DNA from: Algoriphagus sp.
GTDB lineage: Bacteria; Bacteroidota; Bacteroidia; Cytophagales; Cyclobacteriaceae
Reading direction: 5' to 3'
Assembly (NCBI RefSeq): GCF_013373065.1
Contig: NZ_JABXIN010000003.1
Span: 304,110 to 368,109, forward strand
DNA: 64,000 nt
Translations under genes and position numbers: made by a program
Notes under the pieces: model-generated
What the model saw: only the letters and a program-made list of their open reading frames with translations
Database searches by the model: none
Told to the model about the DNA's origin: nothing
Part shown: positions 16,901 through 26,044 of the stretch, piece after piece
Layout of the letters: each line of letters begins with the position of its first letter
Numbering within the stretch: the first letter of the stretch is position 1

Positions 16901-17848
16901 GAAGAAGAGGGAATGGAATATGAAGCAGAATCCCTATTGGAATTAGCAGCTCACTTTTTTGAAAACCTTCAATTAAGAGGTCATTATCGATCTGCAGACC
17001 CAGGCTTGATTTATTTTTCTAATTCTCATTTTTATGGAAACCGATTAGAAACTTTACCAGACTATTCAACTGTATTGGCCGCGAATTCCCCTTTTTCATG
17101 GGAGAAAATAGAGGGAATTTGGGAGAACCAGGTAAATCGTTCAGAAGCGGATAAAGTCGTCGAACGTGTTAGGCAAATCCAAACCAAAGCTCCTCTTGAT
17201 ACGATTGGAATTGTAACAGGGAATTATTTTCAAATGGAGTTGATTCGAGAAATGCTATGGGAAGCTGGAATTCAAAGCCCTCGAATCAAAGTACGAAATA
17301 TCGAAAATGTGCAGGGAGATGAGTTCGATCAGGTCATCTTGTCTTTGGGATATGCACCGAACCGAGAAGGGAAATTGGTCACCAATTTTGGCTTATTAGG
17401 TAAACTGGGAGCTGAGAATCGTTTAAATGTGGCTATTACACGTTCCCGAAAAATGCTCCATGTGATCAGTTCGATTGAACCAGAGGATTTCAGATCCAGT
17501 CAATTGAAAAATCCGGGATTGAATTTATTGCGTGAATTTTTTATTTGGATAAAAACCCAAAGCGCTCATTATGATATTCCTGCTCCTGAAGTTTCTCCCA
17601 ATGGCTTTGAAATTGATTGGAGTTTGAAAAGCAGGCTTGAAAAGGAGGATTCCCATTATTCTCGAAAAATACCCTCCGCAGTAATGGATTTGGTTTGGAT
17701 TGATGAGAAGGGAAATCAAAAGGCAATTTTGACTGATGATCAACGATTTTTTGATGCACCTACTGCTAAAGCGGCTATGGCCTACCATCCAATTTTGCTG
17801 GAGGAAAAAGGTTGGAAGTGGGAGTGGAAATGGAGTAGACGGTTTTAA
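13988..17848 (+). CDS. Superfamily 1 (UPF1-like) helicase, DUF4011-type, with relic nuclease-like tail
   Basis: A 1286-residue protein. The N-terminal LTDLSTKNRSLYLP resembles the start of DUF4011 helicases. Walker A GPPGTGKS lies at about 308-315, Walker B DLVIFDEASQ at about 927-936, then GDSKQLRP, LRGHYRS, QGDEFDQVILSLGY (about 1108) and NVAITRSRK (about 1146). A helical insert of about 500 residues separates motifs Ia and II. The last 60 residues (VMDLVWID ... EEKGWKWEWKWSRRF) follow the pattern of the Vsr/MTES_1575-like endonuclease domain that ends many such helicases, but the ECDG-like core reads LTDDQ, so catalysis is doubtful. Likely an ATP-dependent nucleic-acid remodelling enzyme; its role is unknown. 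The ATG directly follows the SDR stop codon. Confidence 0.85.
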   Translation: MPESIFQTYLHRLTDLSTKNRSLYLPKMEGYGMIDLMNLDFLNGESAFEIIRKLIQGKKEIPILPEFDPRLGEVNQLSKLLSRIAFRDQMTQEETGENSLYISWLFAEGKLINGQVIRAPLLLKPLQLKKEKGEWTLQIQGNWQWNSAFFLAWKHATKQDVSHSLTEDLLDSFSKDSLEFRTALARIIPENLATQVQSNLLEDRLIPFPNSQLSLDQQQFSEGKISLKPYAVLGQLAQKGSFLFSDYESLLFQYPNTSLEELFQDFFSTNNHKAEIREENLFPVFPLDSSQELALTKVREGKNLVIQGPPGTGKSQLIANLLSDYIARGKKVLVVSQKRAALDVVYERLAEKGFGPFLALVHDFRGDQKALFEKIRTQIESIEDYQTQNRGINAIQLEREILQLSKTISRLSGKFEDLRKALFDVEKAGLPIKAMYLDADFQQAHLSNPNLIQLNFEQAKQFDRDYEIFDKYNEKFHQGFWSNRVSFADTGSADFAQIKLALLEVEDFRQNIPQPFREKFIHELISVLWNDQDFFSKVKQLLDAFDQIADKELGTKLIFNSELLEKIQQIHKALAYAVNESANWSNSFPNDLTALEEELAAAIPKSQSLIGKLKFRFSKQKYPLISEMLKGRNQDFHTPVLQDIQVECLSRIAVENKIKNLPALSHFKLSGDYKSDLQRVENVLLLVNLWEEVGKSLDLHNFHSLSHSDFFNQLHSFHQFSIKLQENLLSWKAWLRLEQVQAIIQQGLEQVFPENTLNWPAIFLELKSFDQFLENWTVKDLGYQLSNDFSDERLEKRIWIFWNSWRLAWIDELEKQAPQLAQIGSLTLVQEMKELKEALLRKRENSKHLALLKLREQVSEHLEYNRLGNRLTYRDLHHQVSKKRQRWSIRKLVEELGEEVFRVMPCWLGSPETVSAVFPDKQVVDLVIFDEASQCLVERGLPAMLRGKQVVVAGDSKQLRPSDFYQVKWESEEEGMEYEAESLLELAAHFFENLQLRGHYRSADPGLIYFSNSHFYGNRLETLPDYSTVLAANSPFSWEKIEGIWENQVNRSEADKVVERVRQIQTKAPLDTIGIVTGNYFQMELIREMLWEAGIQSPRIKVRNIENVQGDEFDQVILSLGYAPNREGKLVTNFGLLGKLGAENRLNVAITRSRKMLHVISSIEPEDFRSSQLKNPGLNLLREFFIWIKTQSAHYDIPAPEVSPNGFEIDWSLKSRLEKEDSHYSRKIPSAVMDLVWIDEKGNQKAILTDDQRFFDAPTAKAAMAYHPILLEEKGWKWEWKWSRRF

Positions 17849-17871
17849 GCGAAGTATTTGAACTTCTCCTT

Positions 17872-18642
17872 TTACATATATCCTACCAGCTTATAAACCA
17901 CAATTCCTATCCATTCTTTAAATAGCTTGGTCCAATATTCCAATGAAAAAGGATCTGGAAAAAATAAGGAAGGGATGTCGTATTTGACGTCATGTGAATA
18001 ATAATCCACAGGGAATGTTTCGGTAGCCAATCCCACCTTATCAAAACAGCCCTTTGCCCGGTACATATGAAAAGCAGAAGTGATCAATAAAAACTGCTGG
18101 TTGGTATTTATTCCCTTTTCCTTTAGGAATTCTTTTGTAAACTGGGCGTTTTGAGCGGTGTTTTTCGCTTCATTCTCGATGAGAATGTCGGACTCAGGCA
18201 TTCCGGTCATAACCAAAAAACGCTTCAATAATTCTGCTTCTGTTTGTGGGTTCACAGGGTTAAGCCCCTGACCTCCGGTAATTAGGATTTTTTTGATTTT
18301 CCCCATTCGATAGAGTTGGAGCGCATGGGTGATTCGGTCGGCACCCTTGTTGAAAAAGGTGCGATCATAAGCCGTTTTGCTCATATTCGTCACCCCGGTG
18401 AGGACAATTCCGATCTCATGAGTTCGGATTTCTTCAAATGACTTAAAATCTGGCTCCCAAAACAACAAAGCCAAATTGGATAGAAAAGGATTGGTGAAAA
18501 AGAGCAAAAGCCCAATTCCAGACCAAAGCAACTTTTTCCCCCATTTCCTCTTGATAAAAACCACTCCGCCAAGAATTAAAATAAGGACAATAGTCAGCGG
18601 CATAGCCAAAAAACTCAAAAACTGGGAAAGGTAGAAGAACAT
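17872..18642 (-). CDS. YdcF/SanA/ElyC-family (DUF218) membrane protein
   Basis: A 256-residue protein with two N-terminal transmembrane helices (about 1-25 and 32-55), then a DUF218 domain: IGIVLTGV, DRITHALQLYRMGKIKKILITGGQG, then ESDILIENEAKNTAQNAQF and LLITSAFHMYRAKGCF. This order is that of ElyC/YdcF-type proteins, which in E. coli act in envelope/undecaprenyl-phosphate homeostasis. The local family member may do something similar in the inner membrane with the domain facing the periplasm (inference). The gene is convergent with the helicase gene at a gap of 23 bases that contains no hairpin terminator. Confidence 0.85.
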   Translation of the reverse strand: MFFYLSQFLSFLAMPLTIVLILILGGVVFIKRKWGKKLLWSGIGLLLFFTNPFLSNLALLFWEPDFKSFEEIRTHEIGIVLTGVTNMSKTAYDRTFFNKGADRITHALQLYRMGKIKKILITGGQGLNPVNPQTEAELLKRFLVMTGMPESDILIENEAKNTAQNAQFTKEFLKEKGINTNQQFLLITSAFHMYRAKGCFDKVGLATETFPVDYYSHDVKYDIPSLFFPDPFSLEYWTKLFKEWIGIVVYKLVGYM

Positions 18643-18767
18643 GAAGGTTTAGTTTTGAATAAAATTCAATGATTAAGCGATTAAATATAATAATGCGAAA
18701 TAATTACTTCTTTTTTATTTCCATTCACTCCGTTTCTTTATTCTAGTCAGAAAGCTATTTTTATCCC

Positions 18768-21713
18768 ATGCTTACAAACCAGCCTAACCTTATTCCTTTA
18801 TTGGAAAAACTCGCTACGCAATTGGAAGGCAATTTGCAGTTTGATCGACTTAGCCGAACGCTTTATGCTACGGATGCATCAGTCTATCGGGAGATGCCTT
18901 TGGCGGTAGCTTTTCCCAAGTCTGAGTGGGATATCCAAAAACTGATTCATTTTGCCTCTGAACATGGAACTTCCTTGATTCCCCGAACAGCAGGAACATC
19001 TTTAGCAGGTCAGTGTGTGGGCAATGGCATCGTCGTGGATGTTTCCAAGCATTTTACCCAAATACTGGAATTTAATAAGGAAGAACGTTGGGTTCGTGTT
19101 CAGCCGGGTGTGGTTCGGGATGAACTTAACCGCTTTCTGAAGCCATATGGTCTCTTTTTTAGTCCGATTACTTCTACCGCAAACCGAGCGATGATAGGAG
19201 GGATGGTAGGGAATAATTCCTCTGGGACGACTTCCATTGTCTACGGCGTGACCCGAGATAAGGTGATTTCACTCAACACTATTCTTAGTGATGGGAATAA
19301 GGTGGTTTTCGGAGAAATTTCTCAGGATGATTTTGATCGAAAGTGTGGGCAAAAGGATTTAGAAGGACAGCTCTATCGTCAGATTTTCGATGAACTCAAC
19401 AATCCTGAAATCCGGGAAGAAATTCATGCCCAATTTCCCAAAAAGTCCATCCACCGCCGAAATACAGGCTATGCAGTAGATGAATTGTTGAAATCTGAGT
19501 TTTTTGAAGGAAAGGAAAAATTCAACTTTTGTAAGCTTTTGGCGGGTTCAGAAGGAACGTTGGCTTTCACTACCGAAATCAAAATCAGCCTTGACCCGCT
19601 ACCTGACCCCATTGAGATTGTTGTGGCTGCTCATTTTGAAAGTATCCATGAAAGTATGAAATCCGCCCAAGTCGCTATGAAGCATCCGGCGACTGCGGTG
19701 GAATTGATGGATAAAATCATTCTCGACTGTACTAAGGAAAGCATCGAATACTCCAAAAACCGCTACTTCGTGGAGGGAGATCCTGAAGCGATTCTGATGA
19801 TTGAATTTCGGGGTAAAACTTTGGAAGAAGCAATGGCCAAAGGGGCGGCTTTGGTTGAAGATTTACAAAAAGAAAAATTAGGGTATGCCTATCCAATCAT
19901 TGAGCCGGAGAAAGTAGCATCCGCTTGGGCGCTTCGGGCGGCAGGCTTGGGGCTTCTTGCCAATATTCCCGGTGATGCCAAAGCGGTTGCCTGTATCGAA
20001 GATACGGCGGTCGATATTGAGGATTTGGCAGATTACATCGACGAGTTTGACCAAATGATGGTTGAATTCAACCAAAAGCCCGTTCACTATGCTCATGCAG
20101 GCGCTGGAGAAATTCATTTGCGTCCCGTATTAGACTTGAAGAAGAAAGAAGGAGTGGAAGATTTTTACAGGATATCCAAAGCTTCTGCGGAGTTGGTGAA
20201 GAAATATCAAGGCTCACTTTCCGGGGAACATGGAGACGGTCGCGTGCGGGCAGAATTTATTCCCCTGATGGTTGGAGAGAAGAGTTATGAGCTTTTCCGA
20301 AGAATCAAATACACCTGGGATCCAAAGAATATTTTTAATCCCGGCAAAATCGTGGATGCGGCTCCCATGAATAAATTCCTTCGCTATGAGCCGGGAATGG
20401 AGACTCCTGAACATCAGACCCTTATTGATTTTTCAAATGTAGGGGGTATTCTCCGAATGGCTGAAAAGTGTAATGGCTCAGGTGACTGTCGGAAATTGCC
20501 GGGATCGGGCGGAACCATGTGTCCTAGCTACATGGCAACCCGAAATGAAAAGGATACGGTTCGGGGGAGGGCAAATACACTACGGGAATTTTTGACCTTG
20601 GATATAAAGGAAAATGCCTTTGACCATCCCGAGATTAAAGAGGCGCTTGACCTTTGTCTGAGCTGCAAAGGCTGTACCGCCGAATGTCCCTCCAATGTGG
20701 ACATGGCCAGCATGAAGGCGGAATTTTTGTACCAATACCAAAAGACCCATGGAGTTCCACTTCGGTCCAAGGCATTTGCCTATATCAATGAGCTGAATGA
20801 ATTGGGTTCCAAAGTGCCTGGAATAGCCAATTTCTTCCTCAGGAATTCACTTACAGGCGGACTGATGAAGTCCATTCTGAATGTGGCACCTAGCCGGAAT
20901 CTTCCGGAAATCAGCCCGATCAGCTTGAGAAAATGGTATAAAAAGCATTATGCTTCTCTTCCTGGAGCAGAAAAAGTCATCAAGTCGGTTTATTTCTTTG
21001 TAGATGAATTCACGAATCATAACGACACCCAAATTGGTATCAAAGCGATTTCCCTTTTGAAGAAATTGGGCTATGAGGTCAAAATCGTAGATCATGAGGA
21101 AAGTGGTAGATCCGCATTGTCCAAAGGCCTTTTACCCAAAGCTAAAAAGCATGCAGAAGCTAATGTTCGGATTTTTGAAAAACTGATTGATGGAAATACG
21201 CCTTTGATCGGTTTGGAACCATCTGCTATTTTAAGTTTCCGGGATGAATATCCACGGATTGTTAGTCCTGAATTAGTTTCTGCGGCAAAGAAATTGAAGT
21301 TTCATGTGAAATTGATTGATGAATTCTTGGGACAGGAAATAACTGCCGGAAATATCAAACCTGAGCAATTCACTACCAAAAGCAAAAAGATCAAATTGCA
21401 TGGCCATTGCCATCAAAAGGCACTTTCTGCAGTTTCTTGGACTCAGAAAATTCTTTCCCTTCCAGCCAATTATTCTGTGGAAACTATTCCAAGTGGTTGC
21501 TGTGGTATGGCAGGTAGCTTTGGGTATGAAAAAGAACACTTTGAAGTTTCACAGCAGGTCGGGGAATTGGTACTGTTTCCGGCAGTACGAAAAGCTGATT
21601 CCAATACTCTCATTGTTGCACCAGGAACTTCCTGCCGTCATCAGATCTCAGATGGAACGGGAAGAAATGCCATGCATCCTGTAGAGATTCTTTGGGATGC
21701 TTTGGAGAAGTAG
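18768..21713 (+). CDS. FAD-linked 2-hydroxyacid dehydrogenase fused to Fe-S oxidoreductase (YdiJ-like)
   Basis: A 981-residue fusion. Residues about 35-280 are a PCMH FAD-binding domain (IPRTAGTSLAGQCVGNGIVVD, GNNSSGTTS), about 290-530 a GlcD-type FAD-oxidase C-terminal domain (SGEHGDGRVRAEF). Two ferredoxin-like cysteine clusters follow (CNGSGDC...CP near 567 and CLSCKGCTAECP near 629-640). The tail holds CCG-domain motifs (HGHCHQKAL, SGCCGMAGSFG near 908), which usually bind further Fe-S or haem-like centres. This is the domain order of E. coli YdiJ, a D-2-hydroxyglutarate dehydrogenase, and of D-lactate dehydrogenase fusions. The likely reaction is oxidation of a D-2-hydroxyacid with electrons passed to a quinone or carrier. 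The gene is monocistronic; it ends 67 bases before the convergent hutG. Confidence 0.88.
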   Translation: MLTNQPNLIPLLEKLATQLEGNLQFDRLSRTLYATDASVYREMPLAVAFPKSEWDIQKLIHFASEHGTSLIPRTAGTSLAGQCVGNGIVVDVSKHFTQILEFNKEERWVRVQPGVVRDELNRFLKPYGLFFSPITSTANRAMIGGMVGNNSSGTTSIVYGVTRDKVISLNTILSDGNKVVFGEISQDDFDRKCGQKDLEGQLYRQIFDELNNPEIREEIHAQFPKKSIHRRNTGYAVDELLKSEFFEGKEKFNFCKLLAGSEGTLAFTTEIKISLDPLPDPIEIVVAAHFESIHESMKSAQVAMKHPATAVELMDKIILDCTKESIEYSKNRYFVEGDPEAILMIEFRGKTLEEAMAKGAALVEDLQKEKLGYAYPIIEPEKVASAWALRAAGLGLLANIPGDAKAVACIEDTAVDIEDLADYIDEFDQMMVEFNQKPVHYAHAGAGEIHLRPVLDLKKKEGVEDFYRISKASAELVKKYQGSLSGEHGDGRVRAEFIPLMVGEKSYELFRRIKYTWDPKNIFNPGKIVDAAPMNKFLRYEPGMETPEHQTLIDFSNVGGILRMAEKCNGSGDCRKLPGSGGTMCPSYMATRNEKDTVRGRANTLREFLTLDIKENAFDHPEIKEALDLCLSCKGCTAECPSNVDMASMKAEFLYQYQKTHGVPLRSKAFAYINELNELGSKVPGIANFFLRNSLTGGLMKSILNVAPSRNLPEISPISLRKWYKKHYASLPGAEKVIKSVYFFVDEFTNHNDTQIGIKAISLLKKLGYEVKIVDHEESGRSALSKGLLPKAKKHAEANVRIFEKLIDGNTPLIGLEPSAILSFRDEYPRIVSPELVSAAKKLKFHVKLIDEFLGQEITAGNIKPEQFTTKSKKIKLHGHCHQKALSAVSWTQKILSLPANYSVETIPSGCCGMAGSFGYEKEHFEVSQQVGELVLFPAVRKADSNTLIVAPGTSCRHQISDGTGRNAMHPVEILWDALEK

Positions 21714-21780
21714 GTGTCAAGTAGAAAGTACGATGAACTAAGTACAAAGAATAAAGAAGCGGAAAAAAGAAGATTTTGAT

Positions 21781-22740
21781 TTAGCCGAAGGTTTTGCGGA
21801 GTACAAATTCGGTGCAGCGTGCAGCAAGTCTTGCGGTGGCATTGTCCTGATCAAATCTTGGATTGAGTTCTACTATATCCATTGAAATCAGTTTTTTGCT
21901 TTTTGCGATCAATTCAAGGACTTTGAAAGCTTGTTCTGGGCTGAACCCCATAGGAGAAGGTGCAGAAACTCCCGGCGCAACTGCTGAAGAAAAACCATCT
22001 AAATCGATGCTTAGGTAAATCTTATTGACTGAATCCATAAAAGCGACCAATTGCTGCTCCATAAATTCCCAGCTTTTGGATTGAATTTCTTCCATAGTGA
22101 AGAATTTTGCATGGACGGATTTGGCTATCTCAAAAAGTGATTTCGAATTTGCAGCTTCTTGAATTCCCCAAACCAGATAATTGAAGTTTTCAGAATATTC
22201 ATTAGCTAATTGGGAAAATGGAGAGCCAGAATGCCTCATTCCTTGTGCCAATGGTCTAAGGTCAAAATGTGCATCTAGATTGATAATGCCTAATTTTTCA
22301 CCTTTTGGAAGTAAGTATCTGAAAATGCCTTTTCCATGGGCATAGGCTAAATCGTGCCCACCTCCTAAAAGAATCGGAAAATGCTGACTTACCAATAAGG
22401 AATGAACTGATTCAGTAATTTTTTCATGCGTGGATTCCAAGTCATTATTCAGGGTCAGAATATTTCCATAATCAATAATTGGAATCTCTTTTTGAAGGTG
22501 ATAAGCCGAGCTTCCCCAAAATTTCCGGATTAAATCCGGCGCATCTTTAGTTCCAGGTCTTCCTTGATTTCTTCGCACCCCCACTTCTCCCGGATAACCT
22601 AAAATCCCGATTTTTTTTCCAGCTTCATTTTGGAATTGCAAATTCGATTGGTAGTCAACCCATTGATACCAATATTCTTTTTGCTCTGATTTTCTACCAG
22701 ACCAATGTTGAGGCCCCGGGTTTTGGTGAAGTGAATTCAT
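21781..22740 (-). CDS. hutG: Formimidoylglutamase
   Basis: A 319-residue ureohydrolase-family enzyme. The metal motifs are GGGHDLAYAHG (in place of GGDHS), NLDAHFDLR and SIDLDGFSSAVAPGVSAPSP, with HSGSPF near the substrate site. Following hutU by a single base, it most likely hydrolyses N-formimidoyl-L-glutamate to glutamate and formamide, the last step of histidine breakdown. The same fold serves arginase and agmatinase, but the operon context decides. It is the last gene of hutH-hutI-hutU-hutG. No terminator hairpin is seen in the 67-base gap after it. Confidence 0.92.
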   Translation of the reverse strand: MNSLHQNPGPQHWSGRKSEQKEYWYQWVDYQSNLQFQNEAGKKIGILGYPGEVGVRRNQGRPGTKDAPDLIRKFWGSSAYHLQKEIPIIDYGNILTLNNDLESTHEKITESVHSLLVSQHFPILLGGGHDLAYAHGKGIFRYLLPKGEKLGIINLDAHFDLRPLAQGMRHSGSPFSQLANEYSENFNYLVWGIQEAANSKSLFEIAKSVHAKFFTMEEIQSKSWEFMEQQLVAFMDSVNKIYLSIDLDGFSSAVAPGVSAPSPMGFSPEQAFKVLELIAKSKKLISMDIVELNPRFDQDNATARLAARCTEFVLRKTFG

Positions 22741-22741
22741 A

Positions 22742-24748
22742 CTACAAATTAGGGATTTGATCGATAATCTGCTGCTCTACCAAATTTGGAAGCGTAATGT
22801 TTAATCCTGGGCTTCGCTCCATTTCCCGTTGTATTGCTTCCAGAGATCCTGAATTTCTTGCCCAAGCTCTTCTTGCAATTCCATTATTTACATCGTAAAA
22901 AAGCATGGATTCAAGTCGTTGCTCTGCTTCCGGTGTTCCATCTAGCACCATTCCGAAACCCCCATTGATCACTTCTCCCCAGCCTACACCACCGCCATTG
23001 TGAATCGAAACCCAAGTGGCACCTCGGAAACTATCTCCAATCACATTTTGAATGGCCATATCTGCCGTAAATCGGCTTCCATCATAAATATTACTCGTTT
23101 CCCGGTAAGGAGAATCTGTCCCACTTACGTCGTGATGATCCCGTCCCAACACGATAGGGGCTGTAATTTCACCTGATGAAATTGCTTGGTTAAAGGCTTT
23201 TGCGATTTTAATTCGGCCCTCGGAATCAGCATAGAGGATTCGAGCTTGCGATCCCACTACCAATTGGTTGTTTTCAGCTTCCCCAATCCAGGTGATATTA
23301 TCCTGCATTTGCTGCTGAATAGATGCCGGTGAAAGCGATTTTATTTCGCGTAAAACTTCAGCCGCGATTTGATCGGTCTTTTTTAAATCCTCTGGTTTTC
23401 CGGAAGTACAAACCCATCGGAAAGGACCAAAGCCATAATCAAAACACATCGGTCCCAGAATATCCTGTACATAGCTCGGGTAGCGGAAGTCTATTCCATT
23501 TTCTGCCATTACATCCGCACCTGCCCGGGAAGCTTCCAAAAGAAAGGCATTTCCATAGTCGAAGAAATAAGTCCCCTTTGCTGTATGTCGATTAATTGCG
23601 GCAGCATGGCGGCGGAGTGATTCCTGAACGGCTTGTTTGAATTTTGTAGGATTTTCAGCCATCATTTTATTGGATTCTTCAAAACTTAATCCAACCGGGT
23701 AATAACCTCCTGCCCAAGGATTGTGGAGGGATGTCTGATCTGAACCTAATTCAACAAAAATTTCTTCTTCATCAAACCGTTCCCAAACATCCACAATGTT
23801 TCCTAGGTAGGCGATGGATACTACTTCTTCTCTGGATTTTGCCTGTCTTACTCGAATGACAAGACTATTGAGGTCCTCAATTAATTCATCTACCCAACCT
23901 TGTTTATGCCTTTTGGAAGCAGCAGCTGGATTTACCTCTGCACAAACGGTGATACAACCTGCAATATTTCCGGCTTTGGGTTGGGCACCACTCATACCGC
24001 CTAAACCTGCTGTGAGGAAAATTTTCCCTTTTGGACTTTCCCCCGATTCCAACCTTTTTCGGAAAGCATTCATGACGGTGATTGTGGTTCCATGAACGAT
24101 TCCCTGAGGACCAATGTACATATAAGAACCTGCGGTCATTTGTCCATATTGCGTGACCCCAAGTGCATTAAATCGCTCCCAATCATCGGGTTTAGAATAA
24201 TTTGGAATCATCATTCCATTAGTAACAATGACTCTGGGTGCAATGGGGGAAGATGGAAAAAGTCCCATGGGGTGACCTGAATACATATGAAGTGTTTGGT
24301 TCTCCGTCATTTCGGAAAGATATTTCATCGTAAGCAGGTATTGAGCCCAGTTTTGAAAAACAGCCCCATTCCCTCCGTAGGTAATCAATTCTTCAGGATG
24401 CTGTGCAACGGCTGGATCCAAATTATTTTGAATCATTAACATGATCGCTGCAGCCTGTTTGGTTTTCGCAGGATAGTCATCGATAGGCCGCGCATATAGG
24501 GAATAGTCTGGCATAAATCGATACATGTAGATCCTCCCATATTCATGTAATTCCTCGGCAAATTCCAGAGCCAGTTCTTTATGCCAATCAATGGGAAAAT
24601 ATCGTAATGCATTTATAATGGCTAGCTTTTTCTCTTCGGAAGTAAGAATGTCTTTCCGTTTTGGGGCATGGGAAAGGCTCGGATTTCTTCTTTTTCTGGC
24701 AGGTAAAACGGAAGGGATTCCTTGTTTTATTTGGGATTGAAAATCCAT
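22742..24748 (-). CDS. hutU: Urocanate hydratase (long form)
   Basis: A 668-residue urocanase, which hydrates urocanate to 4-imidazolone-5-propionate with tightly bound NAD+. Readable motifs: GLGGMSGAQPKAGNIAG, the NAD/substrate stretch GSDQTSLHNPWAGGYYPVG, DYVQDILGPMCFDYGFGPFRWVCTSG with the conserved cysteines, and NGGGVGWGEVINGGFGMVLDG. It is about 110 residues longer than the Pseudomonas enzyme. The extra length is partly an N-terminal extension (residues 1-35, basic, with PARKRRNPS) and partly internal. The start ATG is at 24748, 47 bases after the hutI stop; hutG follows after one base. Confidence 0.95.
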   Translation of the reverse strand: MDFQSQIKQGIPSVLPARKRRNPSLSHAPKRKDILTSEEKKLAIINALRYFPIDWHKELALEFAEELHEYGRIYMYRFMPDYSLYARPIDDYPAKTKQAAAIMLMIQNNLDPAVAQHPEELITYGGNGAVFQNWAQYLLTMKYLSEMTENQTLHMYSGHPMGLFPSSPIAPRVIVTNGMMIPNYSKPDDWERFNALGVTQYGQMTAGSYMYIGPQGIVHGTTITVMNAFRKRLESGESPKGKIFLTAGLGGMSGAQPKAGNIAGCITVCAEVNPAAASKRHKQGWVDELIEDLNSLVIRVRQAKSREEVVSIAYLGNIVDVWERFDEEEIFVELGSDQTSLHNPWAGGYYPVGLSFEESNKMMAENPTKFKQAVQESLRRHAAAINRHTAKGTYFFDYGNAFLLEASRAGADVMAENGIDFRYPSYVQDILGPMCFDYGFGPFRWVCTSGKPEDLKKTDQIAAEVLREIKSLSPASIQQQMQDNITWIGEAENNQLVVGSQARILYADSEGRIKIAKAFNQAISSGEITAPIVLGRDHHDVSGTDSPYRETSNIYDGSRFTADMAIQNVIGDSFRGATWVSIHNGGGVGWGEVINGGFGMVLDGTPEAEQRLESMLFYDVNNGIARRAWARNSGSLEAIQREMERSPGLNITLPNLVEQQIIDQIPNL

Positions 24749-24795
24749 GGCAATTTTTTTTAGAAAGGATTCTTACATTTAAAAGAGTGATTTTT

Positions 24796-26034
24796 TTAAA
24801 CTCTCTTACCGTTTTTCCAGACCATCTCTGGCTTCATTTTACCTTGTTGGTAAAGAATTTCACGATAGTCAGAAGTAGGGAATAAGTTAAAGTCTGCAAG
24901 TTGGCCTGGGGTGAGTGTTCCTCTGTCAGAGAGTTTTAAGGTAGCTGCTGCCCGAAAGGTTATCCCAGCAAATACCTCTGCTGTGGTTAATTTTTCAAAG
25001 GTCGCCAGAATACTAGCTTGCGTTAACAAGTCTCCCATAGGTGCCGATCCTGGATTCCAATCTGAAGCGATGGCTAAAATCCCACCCTGATCCAAGAGTT
25101 GTCGGGCAGGAGTAAAGCCACACCCTAAGCCAATACTTGCTCCGGGAAGCGCAACACCAATGGTATTCGATTGTGCTAAACGTTGAATTTCTTCTTTTCC
25201 AGATGCCTCCAAATGATCTGCGGATGCTGCTCCAATCTCTATTGCTAACTTGGAGCCTCCTGTGGAAAATTGATCAGCATGGACCGTGATGTCAAATCCA
25301 AGTTCTTTGGCTTTTTTGAAATAGGGCAGTACCTCTTCAGGATTAAAAGCGGATTGCTCTACAAATGCATCTACGCGATTGCATAATTTTTCTTTGTGAA
25401 TGATTGGAAGAAGTTTCTCGGTAATTTCTCGAATGTATTCTGTTTTATTCCCCTCAAAATCCCTAGGCAGTGCGTGAGCGGCAAGACAGGATGGAATAAG
25501 GTCTGCTGCTGTGCGATTATTGGTTTTTTGAATGGCACTCAGCATTTTGATTTCCTCTGAAACGGACAACCCATAGCCACTTTTGACTTCAATGGTGGTG
25601 ACTCCTTCTGAAAGATGTCGCTGTGCATGGTCAAAGGTTTTTTTTGCTAGCGCAAATACAGATAAGGCTCTGGTCTGTTGGACAGTATCCCAAATTCCTC
25701 CTCCGGCTTTACTTATTTCCAAGTAGCTCTTCCCAGCATTTCGTAGGGTAAAATCTTTTGCCCTGCTACCCCCAAAACAGATGTGGGTATGACAATCAAT
25801 AAAGCCTGGTAAAGCAACATAATTTCCTTCCAGAAATTTCCGGCTGGTATAATTCCAATCTACTTGCTTTCGAAGTGATTCAAAACTCCCAATCGCTTCG
25901 ATTTTATCGTTTTTAATCCAAATGCCAGCGTTGGGTATGATTTCTAATTGATCATCTGAAAGTGCTCCTCGTAAAGGAAGCGCACGCATGGTAATCAATT
26001 GGGAGATGGGGCCGATTAGCTTTTGATTTTTCAT
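24796..26034 (-). CDS. hutI: Imidazolonepropionase
   Basis: A 412-residue amidohydrolase that opens imidazolone propionate to N-formimidoylglutamate. The metal motif CHTHICFGGSRAKDF gives His82 and His84. Later motifs include EVKSGYGL, the metal histidine in VHADQFSTGG, SADHLE and ASDWNPGSAPMGDLL. I start it at the ATG at 26034 (MKNQKLIG...), ten bases after the hutH stop; the frame continues 19 codons upstream into hutH, but homologues begin near the chosen Met. It lies between hutH and hutU in one operon and is cytosolic. Confidence 0.94.
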   Translation of the reverse strand: MKNQKLIGPISQLITMRALPLRGALSDDQLEIIPNAGIWIKNDKIEAIGSFESLRKQVDWNYTSRKFLEGNYVALPGFIDCHTHICFGGSRAKDFTLRNAGKSYLEISKAGGGIWDTVQQTRALSVFALAKKTFDHAQRHLSEGVTTIEVKSGYGLSVSEEIKMLSAIQKTNNRTAADLIPSCLAAHALPRDFEGNKTEYIREITEKLLPIIHKEKLCNRVDAFVEQSAFNPEEVLPYFKKAKELGFDITVHADQFSTGGSKLAIEIGAASADHLEASGKEEIQRLAQSNTIGVALPGASIGLGCGFTPARQLLDQGGILAIASDWNPGSAPMGDLLTQASILATFEKLTTAEVFAGITFRAAATLKLSDRGTLTPGQLADFNLFPTSDYREILYQQGKMKPEMVWKNGKRV

Positions 26035-26044
26035 AAGCAGGGCT

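Noticed and set aside
13988..17848. Anti-phage defence island around the large helicase
   Set aside because: Neighbours are an SDR enzyme, a YdcF-type protein and RlmD; no nuclease, methylase or other defence gene is present.
21714..21780. AAGTA-rich stretch between the dehydrogenase gene and hutG as a repeat element or terminator
   Set aside because: Only two loose AAGTAC copies and no stem with a T-run; too weak to call.
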